NCBI GenBank assembly: GCA_038045445.1
Contig: JBBSYC010000007.1
Location: 1 to 50,738 of the forward strand
Source: SICU01 sp038045445
Lineage (GTDB): Archaea > Nanobdellota > Nanobdellia > Pacearchaeales > GW2011-AR1
Direction: 5' to 3'
DNA length: 50,738 nt
In this document: piece after piece, positions 7,638 through 16,412 of the stretch
Layout: every line of letters begins with the position of its first letter
Position numbering within the stretch: position 1 is the first letter of the stretch
The notes under the pieces: generated by a model
What the model was told of the DNA's origin: nothing
The model's database searches: none
Seen by the model: only the letters and a program-made list of their open reading frames with translations
Position numbers and translations under genes: made by a program

Positions 7638-9137
7638 TCATTTTAGTAATGTCTTGTGGTTTCTAAGGTGACTTAAATCATTCTTATATAACTCTCTTAA
7701 ATCCTTTATTTTGTGAGCTTCGGTCATCAATCGGTCAAAACCTGGTCCCCATGCCAATACTGGAATCGATGTTCCAAGCAATGGAACGGTTACCTCTGGC
7801 CTGAATATTCCTGCAGCCAAAACCTCGACCCATTCTTTCCTTTCTTCATTCCATATAGACCCTTCCAGACTTGGTTCTGTATAAGGAAAGTAACTTGGTT
7901 GAATTCTAATTCTATCATAACCCATTTTTCTTGCAAATTCTTTAAGATACCCTATTAGATTTCTAAAATTCGCGTTTGGGTCTATTACTATACCTTCTGC
8001 TTGATTAAACTCAAATCCGTGTTTCCAATCCAAGGTCTCATTTCTAAAGACCTTGTTAACCGAGAAGAATTTAGCTGGTAGATTTTCTTTTTTCAGTTCG
8101 GACAATTTTCTAGAGGATAAACATGTTGTGTGTGTTCTAAGCAACACTTTTTTGCTTTCATTTTCAGACCATTTATACTTCCAACCAGTACTGTTATTCA
8201 CTCCATTCTCATGTGCTCTCATTACTTCAGAAACTATTTTTTTATCAGGCAATTTACCAGTTACTCCTTTTATAAAAAAAGTATCTTGCATTTCCCTTAC
8301 TGGATGATCTTGAGGAGTGAAAAGAGTATCAAAATTCCAGAATCCATTTACAGTATAATCTCCAATCATCTCCTTAAATCCTAATTCCAACCATATCTTT
8401 TTGCCTTGTTCTATCGACTGATTCACAAAATGTTTTTTCCCACCATAAATTGAGGGAGTTTTTATGCTAAAGTCATATCTTCTGAACTTTTTGTTTTTTA
8501 CACCCTCTTTTATCAATTCAGGGGTTATTTCTTCTATTAAATCTAAGTTTATCTTTTTTCCAGCTATATTCTTTCCAAATTCAGTTAGACTAAAAGTTAT
8601 TTCTTTTTTTTCCACTATTTTTACTATTTCTTTTCTGTTTTTCAAGTTGTTAAGAGAAAATTTGTCCATGTCAGACAAATCTTCTTCATTTAAGGGTAAT
8701 TTCTCAATTAACATTTCTTCAGGGAACTTTTTTGAGCATTCTTCCCTAGAGGAGGATATTTTTACTTTGCCATCTTGTAAGGATATTAATGCTTTCTTCT
8801 TCAGAGCACCCAGTGCTGCCTTGAATTCGTTTTCCGAAAGTCCTGACTTCTCTTTTAATTCTTCAATTGGTTGATTATTATTTTCTTCTACAGTAATTAT
8901 AAGATTTCTTTCTGGAAGATTATTTTTCTTGTAATGTATCCCATTCACCGCAAGTTCTATTACTTTACTGTTATTTTGAGTTATTTTTAGAAATCCTTTG
9001 CTTTCAAGAAACCCCAAAGCTCTCAAGACAGTAGTGTTGTCCATTCCAGTTTTTTCAACTATCTTATCTATTTCTTCCCTTAAGTAAGGAATTACTGCTC
9101 TCTCGATATTTGAAAGGGAATCTAGTATTTTTTCCAC
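7638..9137 (-). CDS. pheS: Phenylalanine-tRNA ligase alpha subunit
   Basis: 499 residues. The N-terminal about 180 residues carry winged-helix-like repeats (tRNA-binding domain), and the C-terminal class II core has motif 1 near HPVREMQDTFFIKG, motif 2 with FSVNKVFRNETLDWKHGFEF, and motif 3 with GWGPG-like AWGPGFDRLMTE. It aminoacylates tRNA-Phe with PheT. The gene is followed directly by pheT. A TATA-like TTATATAG lies just upstream of the ATG (about 9150-9157). Confidence 0.95.
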   Translation of the reverse strand: MEKILDSLSNIERAVIPYLREEIDKIVEKTGMDNTTVLRALGFLESKGFLKITQNNSKVIELAVNGIHYKKNNLPERNLIITVEENNNQPIEELKEKSGLSENEFKAALGALKKKALISLQDGKVKISSSREECSKKFPEEMLIEKLPLNEEDLSDMDKFSLNNLKNRKEIVKIVEKKEITFSLTEFGKNIAGKKINLDLIEEITPELIKEGVKNKKFRRYDFSIKTPSIYGGKKHFVNQSIEQGKKIWLELGFKEMIGDYTVNGFWNFDTLFTPQDHPVREMQDTFFIKGVTGKLPDKKIVSEVMRAHENGVNNSTGWKYKWSENESKKVLLRTHTTCLSSRKLSELKKENLPAKFFSVNKVFRNETLDWKHGFEFNQAEGIVIDPNANFRNLIGYLKEFARKMGYDRIRIQPSYFPYTEPSLEGSIWNEERKEWVEVLAAGIFRPEVTVPLLGTSIPVLAWGPGFDRLMTEAHKIKDLRELYKNDLSHLRNHKTLLK

Positions 9138-9182
9138 GTCCTCTGTAGTTTTATATAGTTAAAAAGATTTGTCTGACCTACA

Positions 9183-9614
9183 TTATATTATAATTACTTC
9201 TTTAACCTGTAATGTTGAGGCTCCAATACCTTCTATAAAATCTTTCCCCTTTTTTATGCTTTTTGATTTAATTGCTATTTTTGTCTTTGTTTTTCTACAT
9301 ATTTTTACGTTTTCCATTATCTTCGCAAGTCTTTCCGCTTTTTCCTTTAAATCAAGAACTTTAAGTTCTTCCAAGTTTATTCCTATAGCAATATTCTTCT
9401 TACTTGCTATTTTTGCCAAAACATGATTTAATCCGCTATCAGTTTGTCTTACCTTGTTCTTTCTGTTTCCCTTCTCTATAGACAAGAGAACGTCAAAACC
9501 ACCATTTTCAAGTATCTTTCTATTAAATGAATCATCTTGGGCAACAATTATTTTGGGAGTCTCCTCATTTTTTAGTAACCGTTTCACTTGTTCTATATTG
9601 CTGTTTTCTATCAT
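9183..9614 (-). CDS. rnp3: RNase P protein component 3 (Rpp30), short form
   Basis: 143 residues; RQTDSGLNHVLAKIASKKNI (about 57-75) matches the signature of archaeal Rnp3/Rpp30, which with Pop5 binds the RNase P catalytic RNA for tRNA 5' maturation. Typical archaeal members are about 200 residues or more, so this copy lacks an N-terminal part of the TIM-barrel-like fold. It starts immediately after the pyrH stop (TAAATG), with a good Shine-Dalgarno GGAGG inside the pyrH end, so start choice and coupling are clear. Confidence 0.85.
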   Translation of the reverse strand: MIENSNIEQVKRLLKNEETPKIIVAQDDSFNRKILENGGFDVLLSIEKGNRKNKVRQTDSGLNHVLAKIASKKNIAIGINLEELKVLDLKEKAERLAKIMENVKICRKTKTKIAIKSKSIKKGKDFIEGIGASTLQVKEVIII

Positions 9615-10301
9615 TTATCCTCCTATTACGGTTCCTATAAATTTTTTTCTGTTTAAAAATTTCTTAATATTTTCAATGCTTTTACCTAAGATATAAGTCT
9701 TTATTTTATGCTTTTTTATTATTTTTGATGCGTTTTGGTCAAGAACAAAATGTTGCCCTGGAGAATATTTGCTTTTTAATGCTATTTTTTCGAAATCTTT
9801 CCATGATATAGAGGAGATAAATCTCGCATCCTTATTTTTTGAGGGGTTTTTTGTGTATAGTCCATCAACATTGGTCAGATTTACAAATTCTGTTTTAAAA
9901 TAACTAGCGATTTTAGCAGCAGTGCTATCAGAAGTTTGGTTTGGAGCATATCTTAGAGCTCCACAAAATACAATGTCTTTCTTTTCAAGAAGGTTTTTTA
10001 TCTGATTCATACTTTTTGGAAGTTCCTTATTAGAGTAATTCCCAAACAATTGCATCATTATTTTTGCGTTCATTCTAGTTACATCAATTCCAGCGAGGGA
10101 CTGTTGTTTCTTGCTTTTATGCTCTTCTTTTAAGATAGTTATATACTCTCTTGCCACAAATCCTCCCCCACACTCAACTACAAATTTGTATTTTCTCCTA
10201 AAAGTTATTATTAGTCTTTTGAAATCTTCAAGCCATTTGGGGTCTACTTTCTCTGGAACTATGAGACTACCCCCAAGACTTAGCACCAAGGTCTTTTTCA
10301 T
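9615..10301 (-). CDS. pyrH: Uridylate kinase (UMP kinase)
   Basis: 228 residues of the amino-acid kinase family. The glycine-rich LSLGGSLIVPEKVD (about 7-20) and VVECGGGFVARE bind phosphates, and the later NLTNVDGLYTKNP is the conserved nucleotide-binding segment. It converts UMP to UDP with ATP in pyrimidine nucleotide synthesis. It heads a tight unit with rnp3. A TATA-like TTTAAATAAAG (10321-10331 read on minus) lies 20-30 bases upstream of the ATG. Confidence 0.93.
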   Translation of the reverse strand: MKKTLVLSLGGSLIVPEKVDPKWLEDFKRLIITFRRKYKFVVECGGGFVAREYITILKEEHKSKKQQSLAGIDVTRMNAKIMMQLFGNYSNKELPKSMNQIKNLLEKKDIVFCGALRYAPNQTSDSTAAKIASYFKTEFVNLTNVDGLYTKNPSKNKDARFISSISWKDFEKIALKSKYSPGQHFVLDQNASKIIKKHKIKTYILGKSIENIKKFLNRKKFIGTVIGG

Positions 10302-10374
10302 TTTTTTATATATGAAAATCTTTATTTAAACATACCCTAAATAAGTTTAATAAGTATTTTTTATAGGTTATATT

Positions 10375-11940
10375 ATGTTTAGTAAAAGTGTTGATGAGTT
10401 TTTTAGAAGAAATATTGTTTTTTTACTTATTTTTTCTGTAACTCTTATTATTTTTTCTCTTTCTTACACTGATTTGCGTTATGGTAAAATTACTGGTTTG
10501 CAGAGTGAAGAAGGTGAATCTGGGGGAGGATTTATCGAACCTGGGGGTGAAGCTACCTGTAGGTTTTTTGACTTTGGAGGGCCTTGTGTTTTTACCTCTA
10601 TAATTGAATATAATAAGCCTCCTTTAGATATTTTGAATAAGATTTCTGATAATTCCAAGATTGCATCTCAAAGTGCCATTTATTCTATAGATATAGTAAA
10701 TCTGGCCAAAAGCAATTTTGTCTCAGAGACTGAATTAATTAGATACAAAACTAACATAGGATATGCTCTTGACTCTGTGATTTACGAATATAACTACTCC
10801 AAAACCATATCTAAGGACTACTCTTCTGTCGAACTTAGCACATATTTAGAGTCTATGGTCAATGATATAGATATAATTGAAGATTCCTTTAAAGAGATTA
10901 ATTCTAAAATAACTGAAACTGTCTCTGAAAGACAGGATTTTCAAAGAGGACATGCAGAATGGACATTAGATCACCAGTCATTTATAGAAGATTCTATAGA
11001 TTTGCTTGTTGAAGATATTTCCTCTGAATTTGATGAAGATTATAACTCTAAATATTCCCTTTTTATTTCAAATTATGTGGATAATAACAAACTAATAGAA
11101 CAATGTGTTTCGGATATTAGCGGTTGTTCTAACTCTTCAAATTGTCCAAGCTATATTTATCTTTGTATCATTTCAGATACAGAGCTTAATTCTCCTTGTG
11201 AAGGTTTTCTTGATATCTGTTTAGAAAATAAAGTTGTTTCTGATCCCGCAGGAAATAATCTCGATAATTCCTCTAATGGTACTAAAATATCAGGAAATGG
11301 TTCTGTGGGTTTCGGAAGATCTGGTTTACCTGGAGGCTCCGGAAGAACAGGTGGTGGCGAAATTCCTTGTATAGGCAATCAATGTGAGGACCTTCCTGCC
11401 TGTAACCCTCCAGATTATTTACTTGCTACAAATCCATCAGTTTTTGACTTTGGAAATTATGGGACAAACTCAGTTACGGGAGATATATGTTATATAGGAA
11501 AATTAGAAGTTTACTCAAGGTCTTCTTCTATTTTTAAACCAAGTAATAATTCAACAAACGTTTCTAATTCCGTTGTTTCTTCTGGCAGAAGTTCTGGAAG
11601 AGATTTAAAAGTTATTCACTTTAAGAGTAGGAATGGAGCCAATGTAAAAGACTATGCAGCCACTATTTTATCCAGAGATTCTAATGGGCAACTAAATATA
11701 AACTTTTTAAGTGCATTAGATTACAATGGTCTCGAATCAAAGATTGATGAACTCGTAAGTAAGATATTATTTAGTCCAGAAAGTCTTAGTGGTTCTTATT
11801 TAACAAGGATATCTTTACAAAATGCGGAGAAAATTATTGAAGATTCTAATGAAATTCCGTGGATTCTATGGATAATTCTTTTTATGATGCTTTTTGTCTT
11901 TGTTTTTTATGAAAAACTATTTAGTCTCTTCAAGAGTTAG
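10375..11940 (+). CDS. Large cell-surface protein with N- and C-terminal membrane helices
   Basis: 521 residues. A hydrophobic segment at about 14-30 is a signal anchor. KITGLQSEEGESGGGF follows it, then a long helical region to about residue 230. A Cys-rich patch covers about 245-285, a Gly/Ser-rich linker about 295-325, and a second domain is followed by a membrane helix at about 496-515 (IPWILWIILFMMLFVFVF). The extracellular middle carries many Asn/Ser sites. No family recognised; a surface or adhesion role is inferred from architecture. Confidence 0.65.
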   Translation: MFSKSVDEFFRRNIVFLLIFSVTLIIFSLSYTDLRYGKITGLQSEEGESGGGFIEPGGEATCRFFDFGGPCVFTSIIEYNKPPLDILNKISDNSKIASQSAIYSIDIVNLAKSNFVSETELIRYKTNIGYALDSVIYEYNYSKTISKDYSSVELSTYLESMVNDIDIIEDSFKEINSKITETVSERQDFQRGHAEWTLDHQSFIEDSIDLLVEDISSEFDEDYNSKYSLFISNYVDNNKLIEQCVSDISGCSNSSNCPSYIYLCIISDTELNSPCEGFLDICLENKVVSDPAGNNLDNSSNGTKISGNGSVGFGRSGLPGGSGRTGGGEIPCIGNQCEDLPACNPPDYLLATNPSVFDFGNYGTNSVTGDICYIGKLEVYSRSSSIFKPSNNSTNVSNSVVSSGRSSGRDLKVIHFKSRNGANVKDYAATILSRDSNGQLNINFLSALDYNGLESKIDELVSKILFSPESLSGSYLTRISLQNAEKIIEDSNEIPWILWIILFMMLFVFVFYEKLFSLFKS

Positions 11941-11944
11941 TATT

Positions 11945-12475
11945 TTAGTTCCTTCTCTTTTGAATTATAAAGCTTGGAGTTGATAAGTTTGCAGAGATTG
12001 TTAGATTATCTAATGCTGCCTTTATTTTTCCATCTATTGCTGGTATTTTTGTTTTTTGCGAAAATTCTGCTATTAAATCATATGCCTCTTCCACAGATAA
12101 TTTTATCTGCGTTTTTTGAGAAATTCCCGATTTCCTAACTGTAATCGGAGTATCTACTCCTGAAAATTCTATTTCTGTTACATAAGGGTCTCTTAAAACA
12201 TTGTTTAATTTTTCAGTTGAAGATATTCTACTTGGAGGGCCCCTTACAGTTTCAATTATTTTTAGAGGGTTTCTTATCAAAGGTCTCTTCTGGATTATTT
12301 TTATTGGAGGATTTGTAAACATTTGTGCCTGTCTTTTTGGAAACTCTTCATTTTTAGCCCTTACAGATATTTGAATTAAACTATCATTTGTTTCTTTAGG
12401 AATGGATTGAGCCTTTATTTCAATTATCGAGTTTATGAAGTTTAAGAGGAATATCTCACTTAATTCAGTTGTCAT
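11945..12475 (-). CDS. Stand-alone domain resembling the N-terminal region of archaeal secretion ATPases
   Basis: 176 residues. The segment NNVLRDPYVTEIEFSGVDT (about 87-105) followed by a short beta-rich stretch resembles the region preceding the ATPase core in GspE/VirB11-type ATPases, where a similar DPDVEEIxxxG pattern occurs. No Walker motifs are present, so it cannot be an ATPase itself. It is coupled to the upstream gene 12475-12888 by a one-base TAATG overlap. The relationship is inference from motif similarity; a role as adaptor of a pilus or secretion machine is possible. Confidence 0.5.
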   Translation of the reverse strand: MTTELSEIFLLNFINSIIEIKAQSIPKETNDSLIQISVRAKNEEFPKRQAQMFTNPPIKIIQKRPLIRNPLKIIETVRGPPSRISSTEKLNNVLRDPYVTEIEFSGVDTPITVRKSGISQKTQIKLSVEEAYDLIAEFSQKTKIPAIDGKIKAALDNLTISANLSTPSFIIQKRRN

Positions 12476-12888
12476 TATATCTCTTCTAATTTTGTTTCTG
12501 GATTTTGAGGCATACTTGGTATGTTTTTGAATCCTGTTCTTGTTAAAGCTCCTGGACCATACAGTCTTTCACGCATTTTTTCTTCCATTAAAGAAAGACC
12601 TTTAGCCAATAGTTTGTTTTGGTCAAGTAATTTATCTATCTTCTCTAGAAATTCTTTATCTTTTTCAGTGTTTTGCATTTGAGGTTGTTTTGCAAAATTT
12701 CTTGCAGCCAATTCAAATAATGCCAATAGATTTTCTATTTGAGTCGATAGTTTGTCGAATTTTTCTGCAAAGTTTACATGCACTTTTTGTAACTCTATTA
12801 TGCTATGTAGTGTTTGTTCTTCTAGAGATTCTTTTGATATTTTGTGTTCGTGCCTGACATCTTTATGCTCAGCCTTCTTTTTATGCAT
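12475..12888 (-). CDS. Coiled-coil protein
   Basis: 137 residues. A very basic, His/Lys-rich start (HKKKAEHKDVRHEHK) leads into helices with heptad-like leucines (about 25-110) and a Pro-rich tail containing LYGPGALTRTGF. There is no membrane segment. Its stop overlaps the start of the next gene, so the pair is probably made together and may interact. No known family. Confidence 0.6.
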   Translation of the reverse strand: MHKKKAEHKDVRHEHKISKESLEEQTLHSIIELQKVHVNFAEKFDKLSTQIENLLALFELAARNFAKQPQMQNTEKDKEFLEKIDKLLDQNKLLAKGLSLMEEKMRERLYGPGALTRTGFKNIPSMPQNPETKLEEI

Positions 12889-12990
12889 GAGTTATATTCG
12901 CTTGGGTTATTTATAAAGATTTATTGTCCTTTTTATTTAGATGTATAGATTAAGGGTAAACTATAAATATAACCATATGCTTTGATTTGC

Positions 12991-14064
12991 GTGGGTTTAT
13001 ATCTAAATGAAGAACAAAGAAAAGAGGCTCTAATAAATTATATAAAAAATAATCCTTTTACTACACACAAAGAAATTAGAATGGCTTTACATATGAAGCC
13101 TGAAAGAGTCTATTCCGGAGGAATGGCTGAAGCATTCCACGAGGCTGGTGTTTCTCCGCCTAGAACTTTTGAGATGAAGAGCAAGGAAAAAAGGAAGGAA
13201 ATTCTTATCAATTATTTAAGAAAAAATCCTAATGCTGGAATGCATATTGTAAATAAAGAAACTAAAATAAATTATCTTTCGGTTTTTAAAAATGTTGAAG
13301 AATTTTGTGATGTTGCTGGAATTTTTTATTGTAGGCAGGAACAAAGAAGATTACAAAGAAGAACTCCCGAAGAAAGAAAAAGAGAAATAGTTGATTTAGT
13401 TAAAAATAATCCACTTATTACCTCTGAAGAAATAATGGCTAAAACAAAAATCCATTTATATAGACTATTTCAAAATATGGATGAGGTTTATAAGTTAGCA
13501 GGAATAAATTGGATAAAAAGGGGCGATAAACGTAAACTTAAGAAGAGAATAAAGGTTATTGATTTCATTAAGTTAAATCCTCTTGCTACGCAGAGAGAAA
13601 TAAATTATTTTTGTAAAACACATGTTCAATTAACTTTTGATGGAGGTATTTTTGAAGCTTATAACTTGGCAGGTATAACTTACCCTTATGAAAGATTAAA
13701 TTTACATGGAAGCGCACTCTTAAACATTAAAGATAGAGCTAAAAACTTTGAAAATGAAATTGCTTTAAAATTAAGTGGTTATGGAACTGTAAATAAATTA
13801 GTAAAAACAAAACGTGGCTTTGCAGATATTATTCTTGAAAGAAAAAATAAAAAAGCAATAATTGAAGTTAAAGATTATTTAGTCCATGAAATTTCTATTT
13901 CTCAAATTAAACAACTTAATAAATATTTAGAAGATTGTAATTGCAATACGGGATTTTTAATTTGTAAGAGAAAACCTTCAAAAGATAAGTTTTTAATTGG
14001 TAAAAATACTATTTATGTGTTAACTCCTGATAAATTAAGCAAGATTCCAGAAGTTATAGATTAG
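12991..14064 (+). CDS. Repeated winged-helix protein with C-terminal PD-(D/E)xK nuclease-like domain
   Basis: About 357 residues from GTG 12991 (a TTG at 12982 is also possible); a TATA box CTATAAATAT at 12961-12970 lies about 25 bases upstream. The first about 240 residues hold four repeats of a small helix-turn-helix unit, each ending in a phrase such as YKLAGI or YNLAGI. The C-terminus has GFADIILERKNKKAIIEVKD, a restriction-endonuclease-like D...ExK active site. The stop codon TAG ends on the first base of tRNA-Trp. I infer a sequence-specific DNA nuclease, perhaps homing or integrative. The family name is not known to me. Confidence 0.7.
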   Translation: MGLYLNEEQRKEALINYIKNNPFTTHKEIRMALHMKPERVYSGGMAEAFHEAGVSPPRTFEMKSKEKRKEILINYLRKNPNAGMHIVNKETKINYLSVFKNVEEFCDVAGIFYCRQEQRRLQRRTPEERKREIVDLVKNNPLITSEEIMAKTKIHLYRLFQNMDEVYKLAGINWIKRGDKRKLKKRIKVIDFIKLNPLATQREINYFCKTHVQLTFDGGIFEAYNLAGITYPYERLNLHGSALLNIKDRAKNFENEIALKLSGYGTVNKLVKTKRGFADIILERKNKKAIIEVKDYLVHEISISQIKQLNKYLEDCNCNTGFLICKRKPSKDKFLIGKNTIYVLTPDKLSKIPEVID

Positions 14065-14149
14065 GATCCGTGGTTCAATGGCTCAGAATCTTCGGCTCCA
14101 GAATTTTTGGAGATCCCGAAGGATGGGGGTTCGATTCCCTCCGGGTCCA
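14064..14149 (+). tRNA. tRNA-Trp (CCA) with 13-nt intron
   Basis: Acceptor GGATCCG/CGGGTCC, discriminator A, D stem GTTC/GAAT, anticodon stem TTCGG/CCGAA. The spliced anticodon loop is CTCCAGC, giving CCA. The extra 13 bases (AATTTTTGGAGAT) lie between positions 37 and 38. CTCCA can pair with TGGAG, leaving a three-base bulge ATC on one side and a loop on the other, that is, a relaxed bulge-helix-loop splice site. The first base is shared with the stop codon of the preceding nuclease gene. Confidence 0.88.
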
Positions 14150-14153
14150 TTTA

Positions 14154-14726
14154 TTAACAATCTATTTGGCTGTATGCTTCTAAAAGTAATTGGTCTTCTC
14201 TTGTAAGTCCGTACATTGTTCTATCTTTTCTTATATTATCTATTTCTCTTTTGAATCTATTACCTATTTCTTTTAGAGAAATGCCTTCTTCTACAAATCG
14301 GGCATTCAAGAATTCTAATAGTCCTTGAGACAATTTTTCTTTAAAATCTGGGAGGTCAGTTACTTGATGTATTGCTACTCTTCTAAGTGGGTCTTTAAAA
14401 AAAGCTCTTACTATATCTGGAGTTAATCCCTCTTCGCAACCTATACAGATAAGAGAGTGATGGATACTTTCACTCAAATCTCTTATTTGTAAACCTATTG
14501 AAGCACGATCTTTCAAAAGTCTGTAACATTCTTAGAATACTTTATTATCCTTATCTTTCAAAGCTCTTCTAGTTTCATAAACTCCAATAAATTGAGGAAC
14601 TAGCGGTCTTTGATTAGCACGCAATATCTTAATTGAATCTTTTAAGTTATTCCTAGAACCATCTGGGCTTCTTGATGCTTCATCTATACTTCCAACTTTA
14701 TACACATATTCAGTCACTGTTTCCAT
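14154..14726 (-). pseudogene. Hypothetical protein gene interrupted by an in-frame TAA
   Basis: Two open stretches of 64 and 125 codons lie in the same frame, separated by a single TAA at 14532-14534. Read through, the protein would be about 190 residues and the sequence on both sides (KDKDNKVF, stop, ECYRLLKDRASIGL) flows as one helical domain. No other start with good context follows the stop apart from TTG 14516. A TATA-like CTTTTTAAAGC (14745-14755) lies upstream. I call a nonsense pseudogene; a sequencing error or readthrough are alternatives. Family unknown. Confidence 0.6.
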
Positions 14727-14750
14727 AGAAATGGTGATTTTTGCGCCTTT

Positions 14751-15425
14751 TTAAAGCTTTTTTAACTGCTCTATCTCTTCCCAAGATATTGCGCATCCCT
14801 TAAACTTTGTTGCGTATAAAAGAGCTTCCAAAGCATTTTTGTCTTTTATCTCTATAAACTTCTTTTTATAAGCCATAAACACCAATTCACTAGACCTTAT
14901 GAATTTGAACGGCTTTATGTTTTCAAGCTCTCTTTTATCAAGAGTTATGTTTCTATGTAGCTTGTTTGACATGAGCTCTTTTAGATTTTCTGGTTTTTCA
15001 AATAATATTCTTGTTGTTCTTTCATCTATTACTATCAGATTCTGGATACCTCTTTTATTGAGTAGATTACTTACAGCAACACAAGAAATTTCTGCCGGAC
15101 TTACTATTTCTATTAGATGATTATCTGCCCTTATCGAAGAGTTTGCTATTCTTAGAATCCTTTGTGTCTCACTTTCTATCTCTGCCTGTGCTAGTCCAAG
15201 TTCTGTTGCAAATTTTATCACCTTATCTTCTACTAAGCTTTTTATCTTTAAAGCTCCTAATTCAAATCGAGGTATGTGTGATGGCCTATCAACTACTTCT
15301 TGATAAACATAATTTGTTATTACAATAGTTATTCCCAATCTATTTATTTTTTCAAATATTTCAAGTAACCCATTCGTTGATAAATTTATTATGGGACCTG
15401 CGTCTAAAATTAAGACTTTTTTCAT
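14751..15425 (-). CDS. PIN-domain-like protein
   Basis: 224 residues. The N-terminal LILDAGPIINLSTNGLLEIF has the early Asp of PIN nucleases, and SPAEISCVAVSNLL and NLIVIDERTTR supply later acidic positions, so a PIN fold is likely over about residues 1-155. The C-terminal extension is extra. It overlaps the upstream gene by ATGA (15422-15425), so the two are coupled; the partner looks DNA-binding. A toxin-like or RNA-processing nuclease is inferred. Confidence 0.65.
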   Translation of the reverse strand: MKKVLILDAGPIINLSTNGLLEIFEKINRLGITIVITNYVYQEVVDRPSHIPRFELGALKIKSLVEDKVIKFATELGLAQAEIESETQRILRIANSSIRADNHLIEIVSPAEISCVAVSNLLNKRGIQNLIVIDERTTRILFEKPENLKELMSNKLHRNITLDKRELENIKPFKFIRSSELVFMAYKKKFIEIKDKNALEALLYATKFKGCAISWEEIEQLKKL

Positions 15426-15982
15426 TTGAAGAACTCCATAGCCATTAAAGCTCTCTCTTTAGCTTCTATTGTTTTGTTAAATCTTATCTGAGGATTTTCT
15501 CTTTCGCCAATATATTCGGACACTTCCCACGGAGTTACTCCTAAAAGTTTTGTTGTTTTTTCTAGAGATATACCATGCTCGTATATCTTTGAAGCTTTGT
15601 TTATAGAAGCTTTTCTTAACATTTCCCCTATCATTGGCTTTAGATCTCCAGATGAATTTTCTAGATAATACTTCATTTTCTCAAGAAGATTTATGAACTG
15701 CCCGTGCTTGTTTCTTTGTACTGAAGAGATTGCAAGAGCTAAAAGATTGTTTATATCTTTTACAAATATTCTCCAGTTTAGAAAATTTATCTTATCTTTT
15801 CTTTCCACTATCTTGCTTAAAGTATAAATTATTGTTGCTACAAGAATATAATCTGTATGCTGATATACTGAAGCCGAGTGTATTGTTCTATCCGATAAAT
15901 TTTTTAGTTCCTTAGTATCTTCTTTTTCAAGTGCATATCTTGCTCTTGTCAGAACATCAATTATGTGTGTTGTCTCTTCCAT
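15422..15982 (-). CDS. Helical protein with C-terminal HTH, partner of the PIN protein
   Basis: 186 residues, nearly all helical. Near the C-terminus, ISLEKTTKLLGVTPWEVSEY (about 137-156) is a helix-turn-helix of the type found in UPF0175-like antitoxins. The stop overlaps the start of the PIN gene. The arrangement (HTH protein first, nuclease second, four-base overlap) resembles a toxin-antitoxin pair, but the long N-terminus is not typical and a housekeeping role is possible. Confidence 0.6.
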   Translation of the reverse strand: MEETTHIIDVLTRARYALEKEDTKELKNLSDRTIHSASVYQHTDYILVATIIYTLSKIVERKDKINFLNWRIFVKDINNLLALAISSVQRNKHGQFINLLEKMKYYLENSSGDLKPMIGEMLRKASINKASKIYEHGISLEKTTKLLGVTPWEVSEYIGERENPQIRFNKTIEAKERALMAMEFFK

Positions 15983-16032
15983 AAGACTATATATTACGAT
16001 AGATTAATATATCTTACTTATCTTCTTAACTT

Positions 16033-16407
16033 ATGCAAGTTTTATTGGATAGTAGTTTTATCATTTCATGTGTGAGGGATAGAATTGATTTTCTTGCCCA
16101 ATTGCAAGAGCAAGGATTTACTCCCGTCGTACCAAGAGAAGTTTTGCAAGAGATGAAGGATTTGAGGATTAGTAATCGGTCTTCTAGGGAAGACAGGCTT
16201 GCTATTGATGTTGCTTTTGACATCTTAGAAAAAAGTAAAGTAAAGAAAACTACGCTTGGTGAAGGAAAAATTGATGATTTTTTGATAAGGAAGGGGCAGG
16301 AAGGGATTTTTGTTGCAACTTTAGATAATGGAATAAAGAAGAGAATTCCTAAAAAGGTGATAATTTTTAAGGCCCAGAATAGAGTGGGTGTTGAGACTGG
16401 AGCTTAA
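16033..16407 (+). CDS. PIN-domain protein, Fcf1/Utp24-like
   Basis: 124 residues. LLDSSFIISCV (Asp6), EVLQEMKDL, and IFVATLDNGIKKRIPKK give the PIN pattern of the short archaeal relatives of eukaryotic Fcf1/Utp24, which cleave rRNA precursors. No antitoxin partner is adjacent, supporting an RNA-processing rather than toxin role. It stands alone 180 bases upstream of the rpo7 operon and is separated from it by a pair of strong hairpins. Confidence 0.75.
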   Translation: MQVLLDSSFIISCVRDRIDFLAQLQEQGFTPVVPREVLQEMKDLRISNRSSREDRLAIDVAFDILEKSKVKKTTLGEGKIDDFLIRKGQEGIFVATLDNGIKKRIPKKVIIFKAQNRVGVETGA

Positions 16408-16412
16408 TATGG

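Noticed and set aside
14532..14534. Recoded stop (pyrrolysine-like) in the split gene
   Set aside because: Pyrrolysine uses TAG, not TAA, and nothing else suggests recoding; a nonsense mutation is simpler.
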